Below, piece after piece: positions 1 to 9,199 of a stretch of DNA of 55,023 nt. Position 1 is the first letter of the stretch, and each line of letters starts with the position of its first letter. Below the pieces are notes generated by a model. That model was not told where the DNA came from. It made no database searches and saw nothing but the letters and a program-made list of their open reading frames with translations. The position numbers and the translations under genes are program-made. Source of the DNA: Devosia equisanguinis (lineage in GTDB: Bacteria > Pseudomonadota > Alphaproteobacteria > Rhizobiales > Devosiaceae); contig NZ_UZWD01000007.1 of the NCBI RefSeq assembly GCF_900631955.1, positions 1 through 55,023 on the forward strand, read 5' to 3'.

Positions 1-85
1 GGCGCGGGGCTGAGAGCCCGGTGCCAATGTGTCCATAGGCGATGGCCCCCAGAGACCCCCCTCACGAACGTGACCACGCCCCCAA

Positions 86-117
86 ACAAAAAGGCCCTCC
101 CCTGGCGGAGAGAGCCT
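86..117 (-). terminator. Rho-independent terminator after trxA
   Basis: Read on the minus strand, an 11-bp stem (two G-U pairs) formed by plus-strand bases 92-102 and 107-117, with a 4-base loop, is followed by a run of five T. It lies 24 bases past the trxA stop and would end the addB-addA-trxA transcript. Confidence 0.75.
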
Positions 118-140
118 CTATCTGTCAGCGATGCGATCGC

Positions 141-464
141 TTAGGCGGCGTGGCTTTCCAGCCATTTGGCCAGGCCCGCCTTGGGGGTGCCGGCGCCGAT
201 CTTCATGTCGGCGGCTTCGCCGCCCTTGAACAGGATCATGGTCGGAATCGAGCGCACGCCATACTGGGCGGCGATGCCCGGGTTTTCGTCGACATTGAGC
301 TTGACGATCTTCACCTTGCCGGCGAGCTCGCTGGACAGCTCATCCAGCACCGGGGCGATCGCCCGGCAGGGCCCGCACCACTCGGCCCAGAAATCCACCA
401 ATACGGGTTCCTTGGCGTTGAGGACTTCCTCGCCGAACGTGGCGTCGGAAACGTGTGAGGTCAT
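141..464 (-). CDS. trxA: Thioredoxin
   Basis: Thioredoxin, the cytoplasmic dithiol-disulfide reductase that is itself reduced by thioredoxin reductase. At 107 residues it has the normal single-domain length. The active site WCGPC is at residues 29-33 and the cis-proline motif SIPT at 72-75. The gene starts with ATG and is the last in the run nucleotidyltransferase-addB-addA-trxA, 80 bases after addA, and is followed by a good terminator. The addBA-trxA order is widespread in Hyphomicrobiales; folC, often the next gene there, would fall outside the window. Confidence 0.97.
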   Translation of the reverse strand: MTSHVSDATFGEEVLNAKEPVLVDFWAEWCGPCRAIAPVLDELSSELAGKVKIVKLNVDENPGIAAQYGVRSIPTMILFKGGEAADMKIGAGTPKAGLAKWLESHAA

Positions 465-544
465 GGTTCGTGCCTTTTGGGTTTGAAAGCGGAGGGGTGT
501 TTGCGCCTAAAGCTGGGAAGAGTCCAGTCAAAGAACAAGACCTA

Positions 545-3500
545 TCACAGAAGGGTAAAGTCGGCGCGCGCCTCGGCCAACAGAGTGGCGGGCAGATTCA
601 TCAATGATTCCAACTCGGTCCACAAAATTGCCGCCGAAATGGGGCGCCCCGGGAAAAGCTGACCTGCAACCAATGCATATAGGCCCAGTTGCGTGAAATA
701 GCGCGCCGGCACGTCCGCGACTCGATTTGGCGCATTGGCGTCGGACTTGTAGTCGACCACCAGCACCCCCTCTTCGTCAACCACCAGCCGGTCCATCCGA
801 CCCGATAGCCGCACCGCTTCGCCGCGGCGCCGCGCTTCGACCAGGAACGGCACCTCGGCGCGACTGCCGGGGCCGAAGAGCCGGCCCAGTTCCGGCCGCC
901 GTAAAATGGTTAAGGCTTTGTTCAGAATGCGGTCATGTTCATGACCGTGGTCGGGCAAAAGCGTCTCCAGCGCCCGCGGCACCACCCGCTCCCAGTCGGC
1001 GGGATCGATACGGCCCAGATGCTGCAGCAGCGCATGCAGGGCCAGCCCGCTCTTGCGTGCCGCCTCGGCATCGCGCACCTGTTCGGCAAGGCTTTCAAGC
1101 ACTTGCGGCCGCGCAATCCCCGCCCGTGACGGCGAGATCACCGGCTTTTCCTTTGGCGCCGGTACCGCTTCGGGTAAGGCGACAGGCGCATAAGCTATTG
1201 TTTTAACTTCATTTTTCTCGATAGCAAGCGGTTCCGGCCGCGCCTGCGGATAGACCAGCGTGCCATCATCAAGACGCTCGCCCGAAGGCGCAAGCGCCAT
1301 GTCGATGGCCTCGTACCAGCTGCCGACCAGCTGGGTTTCCGGCTTGCCGCGCTCGCTAAAGGCGCCGGTGACATAGAGTTCGTCCTCGGCCCGGGTCATG
1401 GCCACATAGAGCCGGCGCCAGTATTCCTCGGCCTGATTACCGTCGATTTCGTTTTTGATGTCAGCGGTTTGCGGCACATGCTGTTCAGCGCGCTGGGCAT
1501 GGATCAGCAAGGGGCCGGGATGGTCGGGCACCACATAGACCGGCTTTCCGGTCTGCTGCGTCGAAGGCTTTGCCACCGCATCGGCAAGAATGACGATCGG
1601 CGCCTCAAGCCCCTTGGCGCCATGCACCGTCATCACCCGCACGCCATTGCCCGCTTCTGTCAGCTCGCGCTTGATGGTCACCGAGCGGCGGCGCAGTTCG
1701 GCCGCAAACCCTTGCAGCGACGGCTGTTCCGTCTGCTCATGGGCCAGGGCCAGCGCCAGGATTTCCGAGAGCACCTCGTCCACCTCGGTGCCCAGCCGGG
1801 CATGAAAGCGCCTGAGCCCGCCCCCGGCATAGAGCACCGAAGCGAGGAATTCGAAGGGCCGTTCAAAATCGAGCTCCGCCCGCCAGGCGCGCAACCGTCC
1901 GGCCGCCTCCTGCGCCGATGAGAGGTCCGAGGCCATCAGCCGCTGCCACAGGGTCTCGCCGGGTGCGCGCCCTTCGGACAAGCGATAGAGATCGTCCTCG
2001 GACACATCGAACAGCGGCGAGCGCAGCAGCGCCGCCAATTGCAGGTTTTCTGCCGGATTGAGCAGCACATCCATCAGAGCCAAGAGGTCGAGCACCGCGA
2101 TATGGCCGGTCACCGCCAGCCGGTCGGCGCCCGGCGTGGGCAGGTTTTCGAGCCGCAGCGCGCGGATGATTTCCTGGAAGAAGGGCCCGCGCTTCTGCAC
2201 GAGAATGAGCACGTCATCGGCCCTGACCGCCCGTCCGCGCTGCGCCAGCGGGCGTTGCGTGTCCACCCAGGAGCGGATCTCCCTGGCAATGCGCTGGGCC
2301 ACGAGGCGCTGGGCGCTGGGCTCGGCGTCGAGGGGTTTTCGCGGCCATTCGCCATCGCTTGCCGCCGCGTCGAGTGGCGCGATAGGCGGCCAGAGCGACA
2401 CCAGCCCACCGGGCTGGATGCGGGCCGCCTCATGGCCAACCTTGTCCTCGGCCAGCAGTGCCTTCTGGATATCGGGGCGGGCGCAGACCAGGTCGACCGC
2501 CGCCAGAATGCCGCTCAGCGTCCGAAAACTGGTATGGAGCTTGACCTGTTCGAACAGCTGCATGGCCTGCCTGGCCCGCTGCGCGAAGTCGCGGCCGGCG
2601 GTGCCGAACAGGATCGGCTGCGCGCCCTGGAAGGAATAGATCGACTGCTTCTGGTCGCCCACGGCAAAGATCGATCGGGGCCGCGTGACCGCTCCGGCCC
2701 CGGTGAAGAATTCCTCGGCCAGCGCCTTAACCACGCGCCATTGCTGGGCATTGGTGTCCTGGCTTTCATCGACCAGGATATGGTCGATGCCGGCATCGAG
2801 CTTGTATTGTACCCAGGGCGCGATCGCGCGGTTGTCGAAGAGATCGCCCAGCTTTTCGATGAGATCGTCGAAATCGAGCAGCGCATGGCCGCGCTTTTCG
2901 GCTTCATAGCGGGCATGGACCGCCGCCACCACGTCGAGCACGGCAAAGCTGCGGTCGAGCAGATAGGCGCCGGCCAGTTCGGTCTGCAGCGCCAGAAGCC
3001 GTTCCTGTTCGGCCACCAGCAGCTCGTAGAGTTCCGGAAAAGCCTCGATTTCCTTCTTGGTCATCAGGCCGGCGCGCGGCTTGTCCTCGGCGGTGAAGAA
3101 GGCGGCGCGCAGGCCGGCTTGGGTAAGCGCCTGCGGATCGAGCCGGGCCAGGAGATCGACGCAACGGCGGCTGCCCTCCGGACTGCCCTTGAGACACTCG
3201 ACCAGCCGCGCCAAAACACCTGGGCCGAGCAGGGTTTCGCTGGTAAAACGCGCCGTGATGGCCTCGAGCGTGCCGACAGGCCCCACCAAAGCCTGAAGGC
3301 GGCGCCTGGCGGCGGCGACATCGACCAGCACCGGCTTCAGCCTGGCGCCTTCGACCAACGCCGCATCGATGGCGTCCTTGATGGCCGTATCGGTCATGAG
3401 GGCGAAAAGGGTTTCCACCGCGACGGCATTGGCGCCACCGCGCAGCCCCTCGGCCAGCACCGTTTCCCGCGCTGCCAAGACCATGGCGTTGCGCTGGTCG

Positions 3501-3964
3501 TCCTCGATCACCTTGAAGTCGAACGGCACGCCCGCCTCGATGGGGAAGCGATGCAGCACCGCTTCGCAAAAGGCGTGGATGGTGAGAATGCGCAACCCGC
3601 CTGGCGTTTCCAGCGCCCGCGCAAACAGGGTCCGGGCTTTTTCCAGCACGACTTCATCGGGGGCAGCGCCCGTCAGTCCGGCGATTTCGCTGGCAAGCTC
3701 GTGGCGCTCGACCACTGCCCAGCGCGCCAGTTCACGCCCGACGCGCCCGCGCATTTCGGCGGCGGCCGCCTTGGTATAGGTGAGGCACAAAATCGATTGC
3801 GGCCTTACCCCGGCCAGCAGCAGGCGCAGCACCCGCCGCGTCAGCACATAGGTCTTGCCCGAGCCGGCATTGGCCTCCACCCAGATGGAACGTAGGGGAT
3901 CGCTGGCCCGGGCCTGGCTGTCGCTGGTGTTATAGGGGACGGTCAGCTTGCCACGATCGCTCAT
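545..3964 (-). CDS. addA: Double-strand break repair helicase-nuclease subunit AddA
   Basis: AddA is the UvrD-like helicase and nuclease subunit of AddAB, the alphaproteobacterial counterpart of RecBCD; it resects double-strand ends and loads RecA. Starting at the ATG that overlaps the addB stop (ATGA) and is preceded by a strong GGGGAGGA ribosome site gives 1,139 residues. Walker A (AGSGKT) lies near residues 31-40, the Walker B/DESQDT motif and GDQKQSIYSFQG follow, and the C-terminal RecB-type nuclease motif VDYKSD is at about 1070-1075. Length and motif order are complete, so both helicase and nuclease should be active. A longer start 10 codons upstream is less likely. Confidence 0.95.
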   Translation of the reverse strand: MSDRGKLTVPYNTSDSQARASDPLRSIWVEANAGSGKTYVLTRRVLRLLLAGVRPQSILCLTYTKAAAAEMRGRVGRELARWAVVERHELASEIAGLTGAAPDEVVLEKARTLFARALETPGGLRILTIHAFCEAVLHRFPIEAGVPFDFKVIEDDQRNAMVLAARETVLAEGLRGGANAVAVETLFALMTDTAIKDAIDAALVEGARLKPVLVDVAAARRRLQALVGPVGTLEAITARFTSETLLGPGVLARLVECLKGSPEGSRRCVDLLARLDPQALTQAGLRAAFFTAEDKPRAGLMTKKEIEAFPELYELLVAEQERLLALQTELAGAYLLDRSFAVLDVVAAVHARYEAEKRGHALLDFDDLIEKLGDLFDNRAIAPWVQYKLDAGIDHILVDESQDTNAQQWRVVKALAEEFFTGAGAVTRPRSIFAVGDQKQSIYSFQGAQPILFGTAGRDFAQRARQAMQLFEQVKLHTSFRTLSGILAAVDLVCARPDIQKALLAEDKVGHEAARIQPGGLVSLWPPIAPLDAAASDGEWPRKPLDAEPSAQRLVAQRIAREIRSWVDTQRPLAQRGRAVRADDVLILVQKRGPFFQEIIRALRLENLPTPGADRLAVTGHIAVLDLLALMDVLLNPAENLQLAALLRSPLFDVSEDDLYRLSEGRAPGETLWQRLMASDLSSAQEAAGRLRAWRAELDFERPFEFLASVLYAGGGLRRFHARLGTEVDEVLSEILALALAHEQTEQPSLQGFAAELRRRSVTIKRELTEAGNGVRVMTVHGAKGLEAPIVILADAVAKPSTQQTGKPVYVVPDHPGPLLIHAQRAEQHVPQTADIKNEIDGNQAEEYWRRLYVAMTRAEDELYVTGAFSERGKPETQLVGSWYEAIDMALAPSGERLDDGTLVYPQARPEPLAIEKNEVKTIAYAPVALPEAVPAPKEKPVISPSRAGIARPQVLESLAEQVRDAEAARKSGLALHALLQHLGRIDPADWERVVPRALETLLPDHGHEHDRILNKALTILRRPELGRLFGPGSRAEVPFLVEARRRGEAVRLSGRMDRLVVDEEGVLVVDYKSDANAPNRVADVPARYFTQLGLYALVAGQLFPGRPISAAILWTELESLMNLPATLLAEARADFTLL

Positions 3965-6900
3965 GCCTCGTCCTCCCCATCCACGGCGGTCCATTCGGCA
4001 AGGCGCGACAGGTGATCATAGGCGCCGGCAAAGCTCTGCGTCTTGAGCGGCAGCAGCCGCGCCGGCATCGGCGTCTGGCGCAGCAGGAAGTGATCGATAT
4101 GGCGTTGCATGCGCCGGCTGATCTCGTCGGCCACCGCCATAACGTCCATCTCAGGCGCGGTGGCGAAGGCGCTGGGCTTGAAGGCCTCCGGCCCCAGGCC
4201 GATCTTGACATAGGTGAGCGCGCTGGTGTCGGCGGCCGCGATCTTGTCCATGCCCCCCGCCCGCGCTATCGCCGCTTCGAGCGGCAATTGCGGCGCCTCG
4301 AAACCAGTCATGGCCCTCTTGGTCGGGGGCGAGCCGGTCTTGAAATCGAGGATTTCAAGGCTGCCATCGACCAGTTCATCGACCCGGTCAGCGCGGCCGA
4401 TCACCTTGATCTCTTTGTCCAGTTTGAGCGTCAGCGCGCCATCGATCTCGGCATGGCGGCGGCGTACCTGGGGCGCGCGGTCCCGCTCGAAATCGAGGAA
4501 CTGCCCCGCAGCCACTCCAAAGCGTTTGAGCCAGATGTCGCGGCGTTCCCCGATATGTTCGAGCCCGGAAAATTCCTCGCCGGCAATCGTCATCAGCCGC
4601 TCCAGCGCATCTGCAGCCAGCGGGTCATGTCCTTCATTGACGAAGCGGGCGAAGATGGTGTGGATGATGGTGCCGCGCTCGCGCATGTCCGGGTCTTCAC
4701 CCAGGGGATCGAGCGGGCGCAGGCCCAAGACGTGGCGCGCATAGAGGTCATAAGGCGAGCGGATCAGCGTCTCGATCTCGGTCACCGACAATTGCCGTGG
4801 CCGTTTGTTCACCGGCGGATTGGGCTCGGGGCGCGAGGCGGGTTTGACAGAGTCCACCGCATCGAGCCGCCGCGCCGCCAGCAGCCAGTGCCGCCCGCGC
4901 CGACGCAGGATTTCGGCCACGGCGCTGCCGGCAAAGGCGTCGACGCGCTGTACGAGGCGAGACGGCAGTGCCGGACTGGTGCCGATGCGGCTGGAAAAGG
5001 CGATAATGGCTTCTGGCGCGCCCAGCGCCTCGACAAAATCGTGGGCAGCAAGACCCTGCTGGCGCTCCGGCGGTTCGAGCCCGGCGACAATGCGCATGCC
5101 GCGGCTGAGCCAGGGACCGGGATCGGCAGCGGCGGGCCACACATCCTCGTTGAGCCCGGCCAGGATCATCAACTCGGGGCGCATCAGTCGCGCCTCCAGC
5201 TGCCCCCAGATGGCAATGTCCTGGCGGCGCTGCTCGCGATTGCGCACCTCATAGCCGCTCATCAGCGTCGCGAGCACGCCGTCGAGCCCAATGGGTGCAA
5301 AATGGTGCCCCTGTCCCGGCAGGCGCGCCATTTCCTCGGCCCAGGCGGCCATCTCGTCGCGGCCGCGGAGCGCCAAGGACCCCGAAATCTGTTCAACCGC
5401 CGACCACAATGCCACAGCCAGCGCCGATGCATCGATGCGCGGTGTCGCCAAAAGCGTGGTGAGGGATGCGAGCGCCTGTGCAAGCTCGGCGAACAAGGCG
5501 GCGATATCGGCACGCTCGGTATCATTGAGCCGCCGGGCCCGGCGCGAAGACGTCTGCTCGGTGTGCGCGGCCAGCGCCATGAGCAGGCCGTCGACGCCCT
5601 GCCCCGGCCTTTGCCCGCGCAGCAGCGCCAGCTCGATGGCATCGGCCAGCTCGGCAATGGTCCTGCGCTCACGCCCCAGGCCAAAGGCCTGGTTGCGCAA
5701 CAGCGCCATCAGATCGACCGGCGCCCAGCGATTGGCCACCAGCCGCAGCACCTGCCGCGCCAGCCGTCCGGCTGGGGCATGGAACAATGGCGCGCCTGCG
5801 GCATCGTCGATGATGATGTCGAAACGCGCCAGTTCGGCCGCGATCCGCCGGGCGAGGTTCCGGTCCGGGGTCACGATCCCCACGCTCTTGCCCTCGGCCA
5901 GCGCCGCCCGTGCCGCAAGGGCAATGGCGCGGCCTTCCTCGTCCTCGGTGCGGGCCTCGATCACGGCGAGCCCGGTAATGGCCTGCTGCAATGCCGCTTC
6001 ATCAAGACGGTGCGCTGCCCAGAAGGCGGTCTGGTCGGTCGGCGCCAGCGCCAGATTGATCAGCCTGGTACGCGGATGCTCTCCCCCTGCCAGTTCAGTG
6101 ACGCCATCGGGGGTGACGCCCAGAATGGGCAGGAGATGCACCAGCCCATAGTGCGGATGGCCATGGGGATTGCGGGTCGGGTCGCGCAGATCGGCAAGGG
6201 CCTCGGGCGTCAGCGCCATGTCGAGCCCCGGCAGCACCACGGCGCCGCGTGGCAGCCGGGCAATGGCGGCCAGAAGCCGCGCCGTGGCGGGAATGGAGCC
6301 GGTGGACCCCGCCGCGATCACCGGGCGCTCGCCGAAAAGATGCGGCGCTGCCGCCGCCTGGCGATCGAGCCTGATGCCCCGCAGCGCCGCCGGATCGGCA
6401 AGCCCGGCCTCGGCCAGATAGGCCGGCCAGGCCGTGAGCGCGATATCGAGAAAGGTCAGGGTCTGCTGCCAATAGGCGCCCAGCTCCTGCGAGAGCGCCT
6501 CGCCAATGGCGGCAATATTGGCGGGCGTGCGCTCTTCGATGCTGAGATCGTCGAGCACGGTGCCCAGCGAATCTGCCATGGAGAAGATTTCGGCAGCGCT
6601 GGGCGGGGTGGAAAAGGCCTGCCGCCCGGCATCGCTATGGGCCCAGGCGGCCACCAGCCGCGACAACACCAGGCGCCGCCGCAATGGGCTTGCCGCCTTG
6701 GGTAGGGCCGGCACGTCGAAGGGCGGCAGGAACGGTTCCTCCTCGCCTTCGTCGCCGCCAAAGGTGCGGATATCGGGCAGAAGGCCCCTATGCTGGGGAT
6801 GGCGGGCAAAGGCCTCCGCAAGGCTCTGCCGGGCGCGCTGGGTGGGCACGATGATGGTGATGTCGCTGAGCCAGAACGGGTCGCTGCGCGGCCAGTCCCC

Positions 6901-6978
6901 GGTGAGCCGCCCATCCATGATCGCCGCGACCAGCGTCGGCAGGAATGGCGCATGCGGGGCGATGGAAAAAACGCTCAT
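3961..6978 (-). CDS. addB: Double-strand break repair protein AddB
   Basis: Partner of AddA: an inactivated helicase-like scaffold with its own RecB-family nuclease domain (ILDFKTG near residues 876-882), 1,005 residues long. The N-terminus (VPTQRARQSL) lacks a working Walker A, as expected for the alphaproteobacterial form. I find no cysteine anywhere in the protein, so the Fe-S cluster known from Bacillus AddB cannot form; the matching place reads RSPYDLYARHVLGL. The gene overlaps both neighbours by ATGA, implying translational coupling with the nucleotidyltransferase upstream and addA downstream. Confidence 0.94.
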   Translation of the reverse strand: MSVFSIAPHAPFLPTLVAAIMDGRLTGDWPRSDPFWLSDITIIVPTQRARQSLAEAFARHPQHRGLLPDIRTFGGDEGEEEPFLPPFDVPALPKAASPLRRRLVLSRLVAAWAHSDAGRQAFSTPPSAAEIFSMADSLGTVLDDLSIEERTPANIAAIGEALSQELGAYWQQTLTFLDIALTAWPAYLAEAGLADPAALRGIRLDRQAAAAPHLFGERPVIAAGSTGSIPATARLLAAIARLPRGAVVLPGLDMALTPEALADLRDPTRNPHGHPHYGLVHLLPILGVTPDGVTELAGGEHPRTRLINLALAPTDQTAFWAAHRLDEAALQQAITGLAVIEARTEDEEGRAIALAARAALAEGKSVGIVTPDRNLARRIAAELARFDIIIDDAAGAPLFHAPAGRLARQVLRLVANRWAPVDLMALLRNQAFGLGRERRTIAELADAIELALLRGQRPGQGVDGLLMALAAHTEQTSSRRARRLNDTERADIAALFAELAQALASLTTLLATPRIDASALAVALWSAVEQISGSLALRGRDEMAAWAEEMARLPGQGHHFAPIGLDGVLATLMSGYEVRNREQRRQDIAIWGQLEARLMRPELMILAGLNEDVWPAAADPGPWLSRGMRIVAGLEPPERQQGLAAHDFVEALGAPEAIIAFSSRIGTSPALPSRLVQRVDAFAGSAVAEILRRRGRHWLLAARRLDAVDSVKPASRPEPNPPVNKRPRQLSVTEIETLIRSPYDLYARHVLGLRPLDPLGEDPDMRERGTIIHTIFARFVNEGHDPLAADALERLMTIAGEEFSGLEHIGERRDIWLKRFGVAAGQFLDFERDRAPQVRRRHAEIDGALTLKLDKEIKVIGRADRVDELVDGSLEILDFKTGSPPTKRAMTGFEAPQLPLEAAIARAGGMDKIAAADTSALTYVKIGLGPEAFKPSAFATAPEMDVMAVADEISRRMQRHIDHFLLRQTPMPARLLPLKTQSFAGAYDHLSRLAEWTAVDGEDEA

Positions 6979-7667
6979 GCCGAAAGGATCCGCTCGGTTT
7001 CGGCCAATGCCCCCACATCTCCCACATGGAACCAGGGCGTATCGAGCACCATGCCCACAAGGTTTTCATCCTCGAGTGCCTTGTCGAGCAGCAGGTTCAG
7101 TGAAAACGGCCCGTCCGGCGTCTCTGCGAAGTGATCTTTGCCCAAAAGCGCCACCCCGGCATAGATCACCGGGGCGCCCCAGTCGCGGGTAACGCGGCCA
7201 TGGGGATCGAGGCAGAAATCATGGCTGCGGGCAAAGCCGGTGGCGCGACCCGGCTGCACGCAGAGCAGCACGATCTGATCCTCGGTCTCGCGCCGCGCCA
7301 GCATGCGCGACAGTGGCCGATCCGCTCCCGGCAGCCAGAAGGCGTCGGTATTCATGACGAAAAACGGGTCCGACACCAGCATGGGCAGCGCCGCCTTGAC
7401 GCCGCCGCCGGTCTCGAGCAGTTCGGGCTCGCGATTGACCTTGAGCAGGCCGCCGAAATGGGCGAGCAGCTGGTCGGCGCGATAATGGGCATTGGCCACG
7501 AAGCGCGTCGCGCCCTCATGGCGCGCCGCGGCCATGACGCGCTCGATCAGCGGCACGCCGAGGACGGGCACCAGCGGCTTGGGGATGGTCTCGGTCAGGG
7601 GCCGCAGCCGCATGCCGTGGCCGGCAGCGAGCAACATGACATCGGGGAATCGAACCGGCTTTTCCAT
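6975..7667 (-). CDS. Sugar nucleotidyltransferase, MurU-like
   Basis: Nucleotidyltransferase of the NTP-transferase family (230 residues). The signature AAGxGxRLRPLT...PKPLV spans residues 14-32 and a metal-binding Asp is in VMNTDAF (about 108). In many Alphaproteobacteria this gene sits between a phosphotransferase (AmgK-like) and addB, and the pair recycles MurNAc 1-phosphate to UDP-MurNAc; others are annotated mannose-1-phosphate guanylyltransferase. Here addB follows with an ATGA overlap, but upstream comes accD and no kinase is nearby, so MurU activity is plausible and not proven. Confidence 0.8.
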   Translation of the reverse strand: MEKPVRFPDVMLLAAGHGMRLRPLTETIPKPLVPVLGVPLIERVMAAARHEGATRFVANAHYRADQLLAHFGGLLKVNREPELLETGGGVKAALPMLVSDPFFVMNTDAFWLPGADRPLSRMLARRETEDQIVLLCVQPGRATGFARSHDFCLDPHGRVTRDWGAPVIYAGVALLGKDHFAETPDGPFSLNLLLDKALEDENLVGMVLDTPWFHVGDVGALAETERILSA

Positions 7668-7734
7668 GGGGCGATAGAACCGGTCCGGGCTGGACCTGTC
7701 CAGCCCGATCGCAGACCGCGGTGTCGCGCCCAGC

Positions 7735-8715
7735 CTATTCGGCGTGCGCGGCTCCGGCCGGCGGGGTCATGTCGTCATCGCCTTCGGCGGCAACAGCAGC
7801 TTCGCGCATGCTGGCCTGGGCGGTGATGGCCCTTGTCGTGCCGGCGGTCAGCGCGTCATTGGCCGGCGCCTTGGTCAGGATGCCCGCCAGCGAGCCGATC
7901 GTGGGGCGCAGGTTATGGCGGTGCACCACCATATCCACCATGCCGTGCTGGTAGAGATATTCGGAGCGTTGAAAGCCCTTGGGCAGCTTTTCACGAATGG
8001 TCTGCTCGATGACGCGCTGGCCGGCAAAGCCGATCAGGGCGCCGGGCTCGGCCAGATGCACATCGCCCAGCATGGCATAGGAGGCGGTGACGCCGCCGGT
8101 TGTGGGATTGGTCAGCACCACGAAGAAGGGCAGGCCCGCTTCGCGCAGGCGCGACACGGCGACGGTCGTGCGCGGCATCTGCATGAGGCCGAGAACGCCT
8201 TCCTGCATGCGCGCGCCGCCCGAGGCGACGAAGAGAATGAACGGGGTCTTGAGCCGCACCGCGGTTTCGAGCCCGGTAATGATGCCCTGGCCCGCAGCCA
8301 TGCCGAGCGAGCCGGCGAGGAAGTCGAAATCCTGCACCGCCACGGTCACGGCGCGCTCATAAAGCTTGCCGGTCGCCACCAGCACGGCATCGTCATAGCC
8401 GGTCTTGGCGCGGTTTTCCTTGAGCTGGTCGACATAGCGCTTCTGGGCGCGGAATTTCAGCGGGTCCTGCGGCGCCGACGGCACCAGCACGACATCATAC
8501 TTGCCATCATCGAGGAAGGTCGCCAGCCGATCGACCGGCTTGATCTTCATGTGATAGCCCGAATTGGGCACCACCCACTGATTGGCCTCGAGATCGCGAT
8601 AGAACACCATCTCGCCGGACTCGGGGTCCTTGACCCAGAGATTTTCCGGGGTTTCCCGCTTGGGATTGAGGATCGAGCGGATTTTGGGGCGGACGAAATT
8701 GTCGATCCAGTTCAT
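7735..8715 (-). CDS. accD: Acetyl-CoA carboxylase carboxyltransferase beta subunit
   Basis: Beta subunit of the carboxyltransferase that makes malonyl-CoA for fatty-acid synthesis (326 residues). The crotonase-like core is well kept, with the GGARMQEG segment and [12 protein letters not shown]. Alignment by eye with the E. coli protein places D30, S33, V49 and S52 where the CX2C-X15-CX2C zinc ribbon should be, so all four zinc ligands are gone. An acidic C-terminal tail of about 30 residues is added. The gene has its own upstream region because a toxin-antitoxin pair on the other strand separates it from trpA. Confidence 0.95.
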   Translation of the reverse strand: MNWIDNFVRPKIRSILNPKRETPENLWVKDPESGEMVFYRDLEANQWVVPNSGYHMKIKPVDRLATFLDDGKYDVVLVPSAPQDPLKFRAQKRYVDQLKENRAKTGYDDAVLVATGKLYERAVTVAVQDFDFLAGSLGMAAGQGIITGLETAVRLKTPFILFVASGGARMQEGVLGLMQMPRTTVAVSRLREAGLPFFVVLTNPTTGGVTASYAMLGDVHLAEPGALIGFAGQRVIEQTIREKLPKGFQRSEYLYQHGMVDMVVHRHNLRPTIGSLAGILTKAPANDALTAGTTRAITAQASMREAAVAAEGDDDMTPPAGAAHAE

Positions 8716-8807
8716 GGCGCGGCCTTTCGCGGTGATCTCGAGAGCATTTTCCTGAAACGCTTGGCGATCACGTAGTCGTCAATTGTGGCAATTCTTATCA
8801 GGGCAAG

Positions 8808-8835
8808 CCTATAGGGCAAAGACCCTTCGCGACAA
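8808..8835 (-). promoter_or_regulatory. Candidate promoter of accD
   Basis: On the minus strand TTGTCG (plus 8830-8835) and TATAGG (plus 8808-8813) are separated by 16 bases, which would give an accD leader of about 85 bases. accD needs a local promoter because the genes before it face the other way. Based on consensus match only. Confidence 0.4.
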
Positions 8836-8864
8836 AGCTGTTTGGTATGACCTGCACAGCCAAC

Positions 8865-8893
8865 TTGCATGTTTGTAAACCATGGTTTACAGT
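8865..8893 (+). promoter_or_regulatory. Candidate higBA promoter
   Basis: TTGCAT (8865-8870) and TACAGT (8888-8893) have 17-base spacing. The -10 overlaps the palindrome at 8874-8891. A start site about seven bases on would fall at the toxin ATG (8899), implying a leaderless message, which fits the lack of an SD there. Confidence 0.45.
8874..8891 (+). promoter_or_regulatory. Palindromic operator of the toxin-antitoxin operon
   Basis: TGTAAACCATGGTTTACA is a perfect 18-bp palindrome ending seven bases before the toxin start codon and covering the presumed -10 element. Antitoxins with a helix-turn-helix commonly repress their own operon through such a site; that role here is inferred from position and symmetry. 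Confidence 0.65.
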
Positions 8894-8898
8894 TTGCC

Positions 8899-9195
8899 AT
8901 GCTGACAATCCGTGAGACGGAGATATTCTCGGACTGGTTGCTCAATCTGCGTGACAATGTGGCCCGGGCCCGCATTGCGCGCCGGATAACCCGTTTGGCA
9001 TCCGGAAATCCGGGCGATGTGAAACCGGTTGGCGGTGGTATCAGCGAGTTGCGGATCGATTACGGACCCGGATACCGGGTCTATTTCGTCCGCCACGGCG
9101 ACATTGTGATTGTACTGCTATGCGGCGGTGACAAGAGCACGCAGAGCCGCGACATCGATCAGGCAAAGCGCCTTGCCAAAGCCCTTGGGGATTAG
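8899..9195 (+). CDS. higB: RelE/HigB-family toxin
   Basis: Toxin of a type II pair, 98 residues, of the 'addiction module killer' (RelE/ParE superfamily) type, whose members usually cut mRNA on the ribosome. The pattern ARARIARRITRLASGNPGDVKPVGGGISELRIDYGPGYRVYF is characteristic: a basic helix followed by the ELRIDYGPGYRVYF strands. I start it at the ATG after the palindrome, not at an ATG ten codons earlier that lies inside the operator region. No ribosome site is visible. The toxin gene comes first, as in higBA, and the pair lies on the strand opposite to its accD and trpA neighbours. Confidence 0.88.
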   Translation: MLTIRETEIFSDWLLNLRDNVARARIARRITRLASGNPGDVKPVGGGISELRIDYGPGYRVYFVRHGDIVIVLLCGGDKSTQSRDIDQAKRLAKALGD

Positions 9196-9199
9196 CACC

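Noticed and set aside
4012..6705. Very long plus-strand open frame (about 900 codons) opposite addB
   Set aside because: It lies in the antisense frame of a clear addB. Such frames are common in GC-rich genes, and its translation shows no domain and a skewed Arg/Gln/Gly-rich composition.
8869..8898. Longer toxin start ten codons upstream
   Set aside because: It would place coding sequence over the 18-bp palindrome and presumed promoter, and the added residues do not fit the family N-terminus.
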